64,000 bases of DNA from NCBI RefSeq assembly GCF_029633865.1, contig NC_079216.1, positions 66,314,774 to 66,378,773 of the forward strand. Reading direction: 5' to 3'. Both the position numbers and the translations under genes were made by a program. This stretch comes from Lampris incognitus. Taxonomy: Eukaryota > Chordata > Actinopteri > Lampriformes > Lampridae. The notes below the pieces were generated by a model. It worked only from the letters and a program-made list of their open reading frames with translations. It had not been told where the DNA came from and did no database searches. This document shows positions 1 to 11,321 of this stretch, one piece after another (within the stretch, counting starts at the first letter, position 1; each line of letters opens with the position of its first letter).

Positions 1-26
1 TAACCACTGCGCCACTGTGCCGCCCA
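1..26 (-). mobile_element. 5' end of tRNA-derived SINE (family 1), cut by window edge
   Basis: The first 26 bases are the reverse complement of the head of the SINE that is complete at 29472-29897 (head GGCGGCACGGTGG, A-box-like TGGNGCAGTGG). The rest of the copy lies outside the window. Confidence 0.7.
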
Positions 27-1261
27 AAGCCAATACATGACAATAGAGTGTAACGTGTTGGCTTTTTGCTTGTCCTTGTCCCTGCTGATGCCAGCTGAAT
101 ACTGGGTTGATTTGACTTTAACAGGATGGGATTCGTGTGACATGAGGACAGGTAAAGGTGACCTTGGGCACTGGCAGACATGCTACTTTGTGTTTACTAT
201 GCAAGTATATTGCCGCTGCATTTGTTTTGACACAAAAAACTTCGCTGTTGCACGTAAGTAGCTTTTATTATCTAAAATTTATCTTTTAAGTACTTACATC
301 ATGTTTGCATCTCTGGATCCCCACGGGATAATCTATGTCAAACAGGTATTCACATTTCTCAGCCAAGACAGCATGCTAGTGCTTATAAAAGACCTGAGAA
401 GCAGGACAGGTTCCTGTGACAGTCAGCAAACGGCAGGTTAACGCTGCTGGTTTTGCAAGGTCTGTCTGTTTCTGGCAGCAGAAGTTCAAACTTTTAACAG
501 CAGTTGATTCTTTAGACAGTGACCAAGATAAAGTGTTTCATTACTTTTTAAACTAGGTGCTTGTGCTTTTCATCACATGTAAAACAATGCAATCTCCAAC
601 TGTTTAACAGGTCACATATGTAACCCTTTTTCATCAAAGTGTCACTTTAAATGTATTTCAGTGACAAAACAAGACAGCACATTCACAAATGACAAAAAGT
701 AAATATTCACTACGGCAAAGCAAATAGAAAAGACAACTTCCACAATGAATGGCCAAAACCAAATACTGCAGGTACAAAAATCAAAACACATTTCACAGAT
801 TTTGTCAGACACATTAGAAAGTGAATTTGTGCATTATTACCATGTCCATCATTAACTTGAACCACTTCCCGTCTCTGATATGCAACACGATGCATATCAG
901 ATTTGTGAGCAAATCATCCTTGAAGATTGCATTTCACAGTTTAGGACAGGGCAAACATCAATGGCTAATAAAATCTGTGATATAATTAAGACTTGTACAA
1001 TAATAAACTGATTGGAATAAAGATAACCTTGGTAAAAATCTAAAGTGCCATAAACTGAACAGGAAACAAGACTTCACAATCTCCTCTCGGGTAAAAAAAA
1101 AAAAAAGGTTTCCAAATCATTTTTTTATTTTAAGCGCTAGTAATTCCCCTTTTCGTCCAAAAATAGAGAAAAAGAAGAAATGGAAATGGTATTGAAAAGG
1201 AAAGTTGAAGAAATGTTGCATTAATGTGGCATGTCCATCTGATATTCAGAAAAGCTTTTCG
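27..1261. other. No gene recognised; contains pdp2 3' UTR
   Basis: I see no convincing coding exon here. The part next to 1262 must be the 3' UTR of pdp2 on the minus strand. AATAAA on the minus strand reads TTTATT on the plus strand, and one candidate lies near 1123-1131 with others further left, so the polyadenylation site is not fixed. Confidence 0.4.
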
Positions 1262-4200
1262 TTAGCTGTGGTGGGGTTTGGCCAGGTCCGAGTTCAGATA
1301 CACAACAGTAACTGTAATATCATCCCTGTACATTCGAGCCAGGTCCTCTGGAAGTGCAAGTATGGAGGCCAGTTTCTCCTGGCATAGCTCTCCATAGTCC
1401 CCTTTGCCCAGGGCATGCCTGATGAGGTGTGTGGCAGCGTTGCGGTCCAGAGCGGGAGAGGCACGGGCCTGGCGTTTCAGCAGGAGGTCATGCATTTGAC
1501 CCAAGTTTAGTTGCCTCTCAGATGGAGAAACGGGAGCCTGGGGGCAAAAGGAGAGAGAGAGAATATGAAACATTAAATGGGACATCTAAAAACAATATCT
1601 GATTGACAGCACTTACAGGTATACTATGTAGGAATTTTGCCTTAATCTGGTCAAGTCTTCTCACGTGGTCTGATGGCTGACTTATGCTTCCGCATTGAGG
1701 TGACAGCAGGGCTCCACTGATGGCTATGGCAGTGTCACCGCAGTTGAGTCGGCTATGCGGGTTACGCAGACACCGCAAAAGTTGCGACTGGTTTGCTTGG
1801 GCCACTTACCTGCTATGTGTTTCAGGTGCCGGTACGTGGCAGTATTTCCATCGCTCACATTTAGCAAGCCAACGGTGAATTCCCCGTCCTCCTGCCTCAC
1901 CGTGTTTAGTGGTCCACAGGCCATGTCCTCTTTCAAACATAATTTTCTCCTTATTAATAATGCCAACAAAATTAGCTCTTTTAGCTAATCTAGCTACTGC
2001 AGCGTAGTATGAATGACACTGCCATCTAGTGTTGAAGCAGTGCTATTATGTTGTACGGGGGCCGTGTCTATGCAGTAGTATAAATCAAATGTTACACTAC
2101 AGGCTCCTACGGTGGGGCCCCATGGTCACCTCAACACGGAACCATAAATCAGGCATGAGGACATTGTGAGGGTATGTGCTTCTAAAATATTCCTTTCCCA
2201 TTTTATTTACAGTTCTCTGTATTCCACTTATCTACTACTACTACTACTGTATTCCGTTTACTGTATTTTTTTGTTTTTTATCTATACAATAGCTCCTCTC
2301 AGAGGTTGAATCCATCTGACTCCCTCAGAAAGTTCAGGCTCAACGACACATCAATAAATAATGGGCAAAAACATCCAACATATGTGAGGAGAAGCCAGCA
2401 TTGCCAGATATGTAGCCTAGATACAGGAATAGCTGCTTACAGGATGCTAAACAGGAATGGTAATGGAAGATAAGTAAGCAAACACCATCAAACTTTTGAT
2501 ACACTTTTAAGACTTAATGCTTAGTTTTATACTAAGCTCAATTTATATTCTAAAAACAATAAACTTACTATTGACAATGGTGTTTGAAAGAGAGCACATA
2601 TTCGTATTACCCAGTAAGGGTGATGGCACAACAGCTGAGCAGCATGCACATAAACTAAGGGTTAAGGCATGCTTCTGAGTAGGTGTACTTAAATGTCTCC
2701 TCACAATGGTGCAAAGAAGGGGTTTTTCGGTGACAAAGTCCTGCAGTGTCGCAGATGTGCTCTCTTGCGAAACCTCAACACCAAGTCAACCGTGTTATGA
2801 GTGGCAGGCGGGAGAGAAGGAATCTTCATCAAGTCAGTAACTTGACCTGAGCAGAAAAGTCTCATAGAGATGGCAATATTTAATATCTTAGTGGTGCTAA
2901 ACAAAAAGAAAGTGAATGCATGTAATAATTCCATTCTAGACACACACCTGTAGATGAATTCCACTCAAGTGCTCCCCGACAAGCTGTACAGCCTCCTCAC
3001 TCCCTAGCTCATCCCAAAGCCCGTCAGAGCCAAGAATCAGAAAGCGGTCCTGAGGTCTCAACTTGTGATAGGTTAGCTCTGGTGACACATCCAGGTAGGG
3101 CGGTGTGAGGAAGTTGGGTGGAGCGTAGTGGTACATGTTCAGAGTGTCCAGGTCTACTCCAGAGTCCAGACTATCGAGAACGCTCTGCTGCAGTTCTCTA
3201 CTCCACTTGAATCTAACATCACCAAAGGCGCGCAGGGGCATCAGGATCTGACATCATAAACAAATACAGGGGCAATTAGCTTGGTGGGGAAAAAAAGAAA
3301 AAGAGACATGGGTGCTGTCTTGTATTTTAAGCTCAGCAGTCACTTCAATGTAACATAGCTGGCTTATGTTACACTGCTGAAAGCTCACCCCCAGTAGTCT
3401 GTCCTCTATGACTACTGATTCTCTCTCGTTTGGGTGTTGGGCCCTGACCCGCTCCAGCTCAGCCTGATTCTCGGCGTTGTGGTCCCAAGAAAGGGGCAAG
3501 GCACTCCAGGACCCATCCTCCTCCTGCACCCCCAACACTGCTCGGCAGTCACCAGCATTAGCTACATGGATCCCCTCCATGCCAACGTGGGCCACACAGG
3601 CAGTGCAGCCAGAAAACGCCACCTGTATGGGCAAATTTGGACGAGTGTACCATCCATCCACGTGTAACCTTGCCAACTGAGTGAATAGTTAAAATTGTTA
3701 CCTGTATAGCTGTGCTTCTCATAAGGTCACTGGAAAGAGGGACCTGAGCTTCAAGGGAGATGTCAGAGTCGAGGCGCTTAAAGGTATGATCCAGAGCATC
3801 CCATGGACTAAAGGGAGAAGGGCATAATGAAGGGTTTGAGCCAAAACCCTGATCTTACTTGTTAGCATCAAGGAAAATATTTCAACAAGTAAAAAGAATC
3901 GCTAGAGTTTCTGAACTTTACTCTGCACGCACAGACATTTGCTGTTGTACATTATCAGATGAATTAACCTGGTAGAAGTCACCTCCACTTCTGGCATTCA
4001 TAGAAAGCTACATACACACACACACCTCAAAAGGAATACTTATAAGGTTATTTTTGGCTGAGATTTGCAAGGTTCAGCTATTTATTTATTTTTAGTTAAT
4101 TATTAACTTTTTGTGAAGACAGAGAATTTAGGCATGAATTTCAGTAAAACCTTTTTTTCTGCTACAATCACAGCTACCTCAGCTTAGTGTCTTGATGAAG

Positions 4201-6524
4201 CCAGATGCAAAAATGTTCTATTCATTATTGATAGTTTGCTTAGTCCCATGTATTTTACACTACTCAGTAACTTTGTTATGAAATACGGTATGAAATTATT
4301 GTAAGTTGTTAATACTATCTAAGACACTGTGCTTGAGGGGTAAACCAATGACTGGAAAGAGCCAAGGGCTCAACTGAAGGAGGCCTTATATAAGCATCCA
4401 TTAGACTGCATATACACACACACACCTCAGGCCGTCCCCATGTTCCTCACTATCCAGTAATTCTTGCCAGAAGACTCTGAGGTGGTCTACATAGAGTGAG
4501 GCAGACTCGTGGAAGTTAAGGTCTCCATGGTGTTTATACCACTGCAAAATGGGAGGGACAGGTCTTCCATGCTCCATACATCTTTCAAGCTCCTCTAGAC
4601 TTCGCTGAGGCATCATCGCCACTGCTATGTAGTACAGCAAACGCTCACTGACTGCCTGAGCACATGCCCAGCCCCCATGTCCATCAAACAGCCCAAAGAG
4701 CATGCCCTTTGTCTGGAGGAGGGAAGAGAGAACACAACATTGTTTTTTGTGATCAACAATTTATTTTTAAAAAACAGGACACAACAAACACACAACAACA
4801 ACAGGGCAGCACATTGGTAACAATGTTTAAAGGACAGTGAAAACAACATTGTGATAATTATGCACTGAGGAAGATGAGGTAAATATAAAGATGGGAGAAG
4901 ATGCCTACCTGTAAGCAGGTGGCTGCACTCCGACGGTCCTCATTAGGTGTGTTAGCAGCAAGCTGATTGCTCTCAAACTTTCTGACAGCACTGAGTCCCC
5001 TACCATCAAACTCTGGAACACTCACAAGCTGAAATACAAACATGGCACGCTAGGTATTCAGCTGATACGTTATTTTGGGTGGGAAATAAAATCCAACCGC
5101 GTAAACCTCTTAGGTTTTGGAAACACAGTGCCGCCTAGAGATACGTTAGCAAGGACTTTAAGGTGTTGTTTATGAAATAGACTAGAAGAACCCCGCTACA
5201 ATGTAGCGGTTTGGTTATCCACCCGTCTAAATCTCCCTCCTCTTCATCCTGCTAGCTAACCGCCCCCCCCACTCCAACTCCCTCCCCCAAATGCTCAGAA
5301 TCATCTGAAATGCTGGGAAAAGTGGTTTTTAGCCATTTTTAGAAAATGCATATTTTGCATAATTATGCATAATTATTATAATTATCTTAATGTTCTGCTA
5401 TTTTTCTGGTCCTGTCTGGAACAATACCTACCACCTCAAAAAAAATGAGGATCATAAGTGCATTTTTGCAAAAATGCATATATTTTGCATAATGCCAAAA
5501 CATTTCTAAGTCCCAGAAATGTTTTTGTATATAGGTGAAAAAAATCAAAGATGCTCAGAATCATCTGAAATGCCGAGAAAAGTGGTTTTTAGCCATTTTT
5601 AGAAAAATGCATATTGTAGCGAATTCGGGGGGCAACGCAACCACAGGAACTGCCGCGGCCGGGACGCGAACCCGTATCGCCCGCACCGCAGGAGGCGTCG
5701 CTAACCGCTGGACTAAAGGGTCAGATCCGCGAAGTAGCGTGTCTACTAATCCATCCACGTTACAATATTTATGCATAATTTTAATGTAATTTTCTGCTAT
5801 TTTTTATAGGTGCCCCTGATCGTCCCCAATAACCTCCAAAAAGAATCAAGGCCCCAAGTGCTTTAGTTTGGCCGTTTACAGACTCTCACACAGACACACA
5901 CCACACACACATGGTGACAATACAGGAGTAGACTAGTAGTTGGGTGACAAAATGTCAGTAACCTCATTACCAGATTCCTGTGTTCTAATATCCAACACAG
6001 TCATTCGGGTAAATATTGCCCAATTCAAACTTCTCCTCCCACCCCAAAGAGGTACCACCATAGGCGTTACCTGCTCACTAGCTCGCAGAACGCTGTTGAT
6101 CTGGACTTGGTTGAGCTGGAAGTGCAGGTCCTGTCGAGCCGAGCGGTACCGTCGGACCTGGGACGGCGACCTGCAGCGACCACCACCGCAGCACTGCTGC
6201 TCCGGGCTGTAGCCAGTCCGGGAGGAGAAGCGGGCATGCTGGGTCAGCCTTCTCTGAGAGGGTGGCAGGGCACCACATCTGGCGTACTGCTGGCACAGAA
6301 AGCATTGACATAACGTTATATTGAGGACATGTGGACGAGAAGGCCGCGTCCAAAGCGGCAGACAGTGATACAGTTAGATCGGTGTTGTGTCGTCTGCAAA
6401 GCGCAAGTATGTAACCAGTCAGGTCAGCTGACTGGGGGGTGAGGGGGGGCAGCGGGGTGACCTGCAGCAAGACGGAGGCGGAGGAGGCTCTGTGCGGGAT
6501 GCTGGCGCACAGACGTGCAGACAT
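1262..6524 (-). CDS. pdp2: Pyruvate dehydrogenase phosphatase catalytic subunit 2 (Pdp2), 8 coding exons
   Basis: PPM-family Mg/Mn-dependent Ser/Thr phosphatase of the mitochondrial matrix, which dephosphorylates and reactivates pyruvate dehydrogenase E1-alpha. Exons on the minus strand, 5' to 3': 6524-6462, 6289-6071, 5028-4909, 4712-4426, 3807-3702, 3622-3389, 3247-2948, 1537-1262. All junctions are GT-AG and keep frame, giving 534 aa against about 529 in human PDP2. Exon 1 encodes 21 residues starting MSARLCASIPHR, rich in Arg and Ser and poor in acidic residues, as expected for a mitochondrial presequence. Later landmarks are FESNQLAANTPNEDRR, the metal-site motif FDGHGG, the block GDCRAVLGVQEEDG, LRAFGDVRFKW, GSDGLWDE and the C-terminal LARMYRDDITVTVVY. 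The last motif and EDRLLG favour PDP2 over PDP1. An upstream in-frame ATG at 6602 would add 26 residues. I chose 6524 because it gives the better targeting peptide. The first two exons are the least certain. Confidence 0.93.
5290..5860. repeat. AT-rich duplicated block in pdp2 intron 2
   Basis: The block starting ATGCTCAGAATCATCTGAAA at 5290 recurs at about 5551, followed in both places by GTGGTTTTTAGCCATTTTTAGAAAA and runs of TGCATAATTATGCAT. The second copy is split by the tRNA-like element at 5615-5764. There is no coding content. Confidence 0.75.
5615..5764 (-). mobile_element. 150-bp TG...CA element carrying a tRNA-like sequence, copy 1
   Basis: On the minus strand it begins TGTAACG and ends CGCTACA, giving imperfect inverted ends. 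ATAT flanks it on both sides (5611-5614 and 5765-5768). Inside is a tRNA-like stretch with an A-box-like TAGTCCAGCGGTTAG and a B-box-like GGTTCGCGTCC. It interrupts the second copy of the AT-rich block, and the first copy shows what the empty site looks like. Copy 2 at 13909-14032 shares the core CTGACCCTTTAG. There is no A-rich or microsatellite tail, which is unlike a SINE. Confidence 0.7.
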
Positions 6525-6725
6525 ATCAGGGAACCGCGGGGAGTAACGGCAGCTAGCTGTGCCACTCGGCCACCTCGACAAATCGACCTGTTGGAGGAAC
6601 ACAAGAGGCGGTTAGCTAGCCAAGGCTACACGTCACCGTCTCGCGGTTGTGTGCCGGGAGTTTCACGCGTGCCGATACCTTTGCCGTGAACACGCCGAGC
6701 CGTTAGCGCCGGAGCTACAGCCCTA
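6525..6725 (-). promoter_or_regulatory. Probable pdp2 promoter / 5' UTR
   Basis: This is a CpG-containing stretch immediately upstream of the first pdp2 exon. It includes a CRE/E-box-like CACGTCACC at about 6629-6638. There is no TATA box at a plausible spacing. The call is inferred mainly from position. Confidence 0.3.
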
Positions 6726-6727
6726 GC

Positions 6728-6846
6728 GGTACTTCTTCTTCTTCTGCTTCTTCTTCTGCTTCTTCTGCTTCTGCTTCTTCTTCTTCCTGGTTTTAGCGGC
6801 GGTCGGTATCTGAAATATCGAACTACCGCCATCTACTGGATGTAAA
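6728..6846 (-). mobile_element. Truncated LINE 3' end with (GAA)n tail
   Basis: Read on the minus strand, a short unique piece (CCAGTAGATGGCGGTAG...) is followed by a long AAG/CAG-type trinucleotide tail at 6730-6787. The same end structure closes the LINE fragment at 7715-8370 and recurs at 58855-58990. Confidence 0.55.
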
Positions 6847-6849
6847 CTA

Positions 6850-7714
6850 AAAATTCCACTGAGCAAGCGAAACGAGTTCTCCCCACCCATTTCCCACTCT
6901 GCAACGTCTCCGTTCCTCAGGATCTTGACAGGGAGTTGTCGGGGTATCGTTCGCTATCCCCTCATCCGAGTCCGTCGATGTGAAGAAAAGACAGTCGAGA
7001 CGTTTCTGGAGATAACTCCGCAGTTTATTATTGTGACAGGTATCTGGAGACACAAACAGCCAATCCTCCCTATGTGTCTGTCTTTCTTTGTGCGTGAGAT
7101 TTTTTTGTATGCTAAACCTCCCTTGTTCATGCGTCACAGACGGCCTTGAGCTTTCTTCCCGACTTGTTATACTTCTCTACACCATCCCCTCTGTCTGCAT
7201 AACCCCCCTCTCTCTTAGCTATCCCCCTTTTGGGTGGGGAGGGTTCATCCTGTGTTGACATGTCGTGTCTACCTCGAGGGGCTCTCTGTTCCAGACTTCT
7301 TGTCTCCTCTCGCTGGCCTTGGCTACACAAGCATTCCTATCTACATGTAGCAAGTAATATAATTCACATAATGACATTTAGTTACCCCACCATCGTTTGA
7401 TACATATGGTTTATGGTTCCAATCACATTTTAAGTATTACAGAGTAAAAGACTAAAAGCCCACTATGCACACCTCCAGTAACTCCCAAGGCGCCTTCCCC
7501 GCCCCAGCTTTAGTCACATTAAGAAGTTCATGAACCACTAAGACTGAAAATCTATTGTGTGGCTCGCATACTATAGACGAACTAACCATAACCGCATGAC
7601 GGATATGCAGTAAGATGGTATTGCATCAGATACACACTAACTAATTAAAAAAACATTGCAGTTGCAAAGTTGGTAGTCTTTATGCTACCGTAACGCCAAC
7701 AAAACGCTCACACC
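6850..7714. other. Spacer with no recognised gene
   Basis: The reading frames here are short and show no recognisable domain or splice pattern. The stretch lies between the divergent pdp2 and terb1 genes. Confidence 0.4.
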
Positions 7715-8370
7715 CTCCTCCTCCTCCTCCTCCTCCTCCTCCTGCTTCTGCTTCTTCTTCTTCTTCTATCGGTTTACTGGCGGATTGCAAACAACTTTAA
7801 GGTGCATACCGTCACCTACTGTACAAGAGTGTGTAGCGTCATTTTACCCTATTCAATTCTACCCATCAACCTTGTGTCACTTAAGAAAGAAAGGAGTGCC
7901 TTCCTGGTGATTTTAAAAGCCTCCTCAGTAGCCGCTGCACACCTCCAGAAACTCCTACGACACCCTCCTTCTGTTCCCGGTATCCCCATCAGACCCCCGT
8001 CCCGCCTCTCGGACTCTATCCTGGGACCTTTCTCTTTCCACTTCCTACATCTTGCAATGCAGTATTACATGTTCAGCGTTTCCTTTAACCCCACAGTTCT
8101 CACACTCATCATGTCCCCTCCCCATGATAAACAAGGTGCCATTAATCCTGTGTGATCCAAGCTTGTGTTTTGTAGATGGGTGAAGACAAGCTTTAAAACC
8201 GAATTTCCACAGCTATTTGCGAAGGTTGTTTTGAGGTCCATGTGTTTAATCCCTTTACTGTCATTTGCATATTTAGGACAAAGCAGAACAGCATGATCCA
8301 CAGTCTCCATTTGGTTTCAGACATCACAGGTTCCGTTTGGATGCTTCCCGATGAGGTGTCTACCCTTTAC
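7715..8370 (-). pseudogene. I-clade-like LINE, 3' end of the ORF plus tail (degenerate)
   Basis: On the minus strand, 8370-8240 encodes KGRHLIGKHPNGTCDV, one stop, then ETVDHAVLLCPKY. This is the Cys/His C-terminal motif seen after RNase H in I-like non-LTR retrotransposons. The 3' UTR ends in CAGTAGGTGACGGTATGCACC, then an AAG/AGG trinucleotide tail at about 7715-7765. The frame is broken by the stop and by frameshifts. It is probably the same family as 13197-14165. Confidence 0.6.
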
Positions 8371-8371
8371 A

Positions 8372-8650
8372 AAAAAGAAGTTTATTCAAGTCTTCCACAA
8401 GTATACTTCCTTTAAACTAAAAGTTAGAGAGCATACTTTCAGTTTACTTCTTATGTACTTATGAGAGATATACTCAACAAAGTTATCCTCCAGTATACTT
8501 GGCGTATACTGAGAAGTATACAGAACAGTCTTAAGTATATTCAGACTATACTTATACTTAAACTTTTGATCAAGATATGCTTAACAAAAGTATAATGAAG
8601 TATTAAAATATCTGTGCCTTATATGTGAGTATACTTTGCTTGTAGTTGTG
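8372..8650. repeat. Interspersed repeat rich in AAGTATACTT palindromes
   Basis: Motifs AAGTATACTT, AGTATAC and ACTTCT recur at irregular spacing. The left part matches the element at 47143-47351 (TTACAAAAA...TTATTCAAG, then CTTTCAGTTYACYKTCTWWGTACTTAT). It is probably a non-autonomous DNA transposon and has no ORF. Confidence 0.55.
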
Positions 8651-9045
8651 CTTATCCAGTATTGCCTTCTGTGTTGTTTACTGCAGCATGTTTTAAATCT
8701 GGAGAAGCTGCATGTTCCATAATGTAAAGTTTGTGTTATAACAGGTCAGCTTCGGAGTGCAATAGCTGAAGAGTAGACAGTGGTGGAACTGAACCTGATC
8801 TTTTATGTACCCAGTGTTATTAACCCACAGAGACATATGAACATTTGTCTGATTTTATTTGAAAACAAATATGACAGTTCTTTCAAGGCATGGACATTGT
8901 GACAGACTTGATTCACACTGGCTGCTATTACTATAAGCCATGACCAAAATACATCTGCATTTTTACAATGTCATCAAAAAACAATAAGTCTCTACATGAA
9001 TCAGTGGCTACAACACTGGACTTGTGATGACTCATGACTGCTCTT

Positions 9046-11283
9046 TTAGTCCCGTCCATATGGATTTGGCAAAGGTGTAATGTCCAATTTATCAGCCATT
9101 TCAGCAACACCACATTTCATTGTTACCATGTCAGGCCAGATGGCACTTAAGTTTCCAGTCCTCCTCACCTCATGTATGAAAGTACTCTGTATCTGTGAAT
9201 CTTTACATAAAGGCCTGCTAGATTTAGCAAGTACCTCAACCAGTACACAGCAATGTTTGGTACATGCACAATATGTAGGGTTTTGATGTGCACGCTTTTG
9301 TTTAAAAACGACTAAGTCGTTAATTAGACCCAATTTACCATCTTTCAAGTATACAGCACTGTTGAATCTTTTCTTTAGTCGGTCATATTTTTGACTGTGA
9401 TGCAGAACTCCATCAACCAAAAAACGGCTGTAAGACCAGAAGCAGTTACTTAGCAATGGCAAGCCTATGTGAGGTTGTGATATTTTCTTGCAGGGGGGGG
9501 GGTGCCCAAAACCCTTCCATTTAGTGTGTCACATTTTTCTGTTCTTCGCTTATTAAAATAAAGTTCTTCAAAGAATGACTGAACCTTGGTACTTGCTGAG
9601 GCGATAGTATGCTTTGCCCTTTCTGGTAATTATCTCCACAACAGGAATTTTCTAGCTATTTGTGAAGGGACATACTGTGTTCCATGAAAATACTTGAGTA
9701 GAGTGCCCATATTGGATTCAAATGCAAAGGTTGAGGTAGCCCATAAAGGCCCCCAGCGTTTTACACTTTGTGTGATGTGTGTGAGCAAGTGTATGTTGAA
9801 AGTCATGCAGTCTTTCCCATACAGTCTTTGCAATTCGATTACAAATTTTTTAAGAGCCAGTTCTGCCATCAAGATGCTTCTAGTCTTGATCTTATCCTGC
9901 AGTGATGTATATATATGCCAAACACCAAAAGGAACAGATGATTCCAAAATCTGGCAGGGAGTACGCCTTTCAAAACAGGGAGAGCATAGAAGAGGAGAAA
10001 GGCTCGCCACTCTGAAGCTTTCCAGAATCTCCTTTCACTCACTGACCTTGGCGTTCTAGTTATCTCAACAGGAGGTTTTATTTTTACAAGTCGCAAATCG
10101 ACCTCTTCCACCTGTTTACCAATGTACCAGGGGGCTTCACTGTTTGCTGTGTCAAACCACAACGTGGACAGTTGCCGAGTGACTCCAAGGCACACGTTGT
10201 GTTGATATTCAGGAATTAAACCATTTATCATTTGGAAGTGAGCAAGCTTCATTAAAGGAGATGGGCCTTTGACTCCAAAACACTGGCTCATCAACTGATG
10301 CTGACATTGCATGACTGAAATGATCTCTCTCATTTCGCAGGGGGGGGGGGGTTCAGGTCTATCATATGGATAGGTTTTACCACCTTTGTGATAACAAGAA
10401 TCACAACCATAAAAACCATTGAACTGCTTTGTGTTACGAAGCAATGGCCGAGCCACCGAATCGGAGCTACAAGTCAGCACAAATACTTCAGAAACGCGAC
10501 AGTTTCCCTGTGTGTCTTGCCAGTCAGCACCATCAGTCTCTAATAACGACGCTTATTTAACAAGTGGTGTTAGTAATGAAAACATGGATGGCTTACTTGG
10601 CCCAAACCATAATGCTGACATCAAAATGTACTTTTTCCTCACATGTGGTTGCAGTTCAATGACCTGACACTGAACTGGCCAAATGCTGTACTTTGAACTT
10701 TTGAAAACTGGTGCACCATCACAGTTCCAAATTAGCGTCAAGTCGTCTTTCCCAAGAACTCCACTGTCACATAACTTTTGATACTCTTCACCAGACTGCA
10801 TGTCAGAGAGAATCCCAAAAGTTCTAGTTTTTTCACTAAGACTGACGCTGTGTTCTTGCAGAAGCTGCTTAATCTGTGCATGCAGGGGCAACACCAGAAA
10901 ATAGAAAGCTTTTTTCAGGTTTGCTCTGGCATCAAATAGTGTGTTGCAAGAGTCACATTGAGAGGGACAGTCAGCTCTAATGCCAAGGTATTTTAAACAG
11001 CTTTCACAGTAAAGATTAACTTCAAATTCAGATGAACTTCCAACTTCTTTGTGGAACAGGTAATGTGAAGATGGGATCAGGCCTGGAAACATTATGTTAA
11101 ACATTTCCAGCAAGTGAGTAAGTGCTTCGCCAGTTAAATTGTGCCGCAACAGATAGGACATCAGCATTAATAGACTTTCTCCTTTTGAAAGTGGAGCACC
11201 AGCATACAAGGGCTTGTCGCCAGTATCTTCACTGTCCTACAGAGAGAGAAGAGAGAGCGACAGAGAGAGAAGAGAGAGAGGCA

Positions 11284-11321
<38 letters not shown>

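Noticed and set aside
6626-6832. Arg/Ser-rich ORF resembling an SR-type peptide
   Set aside because: It is the translation of the (GAA/GCA)n LINE tail on the minus strand.
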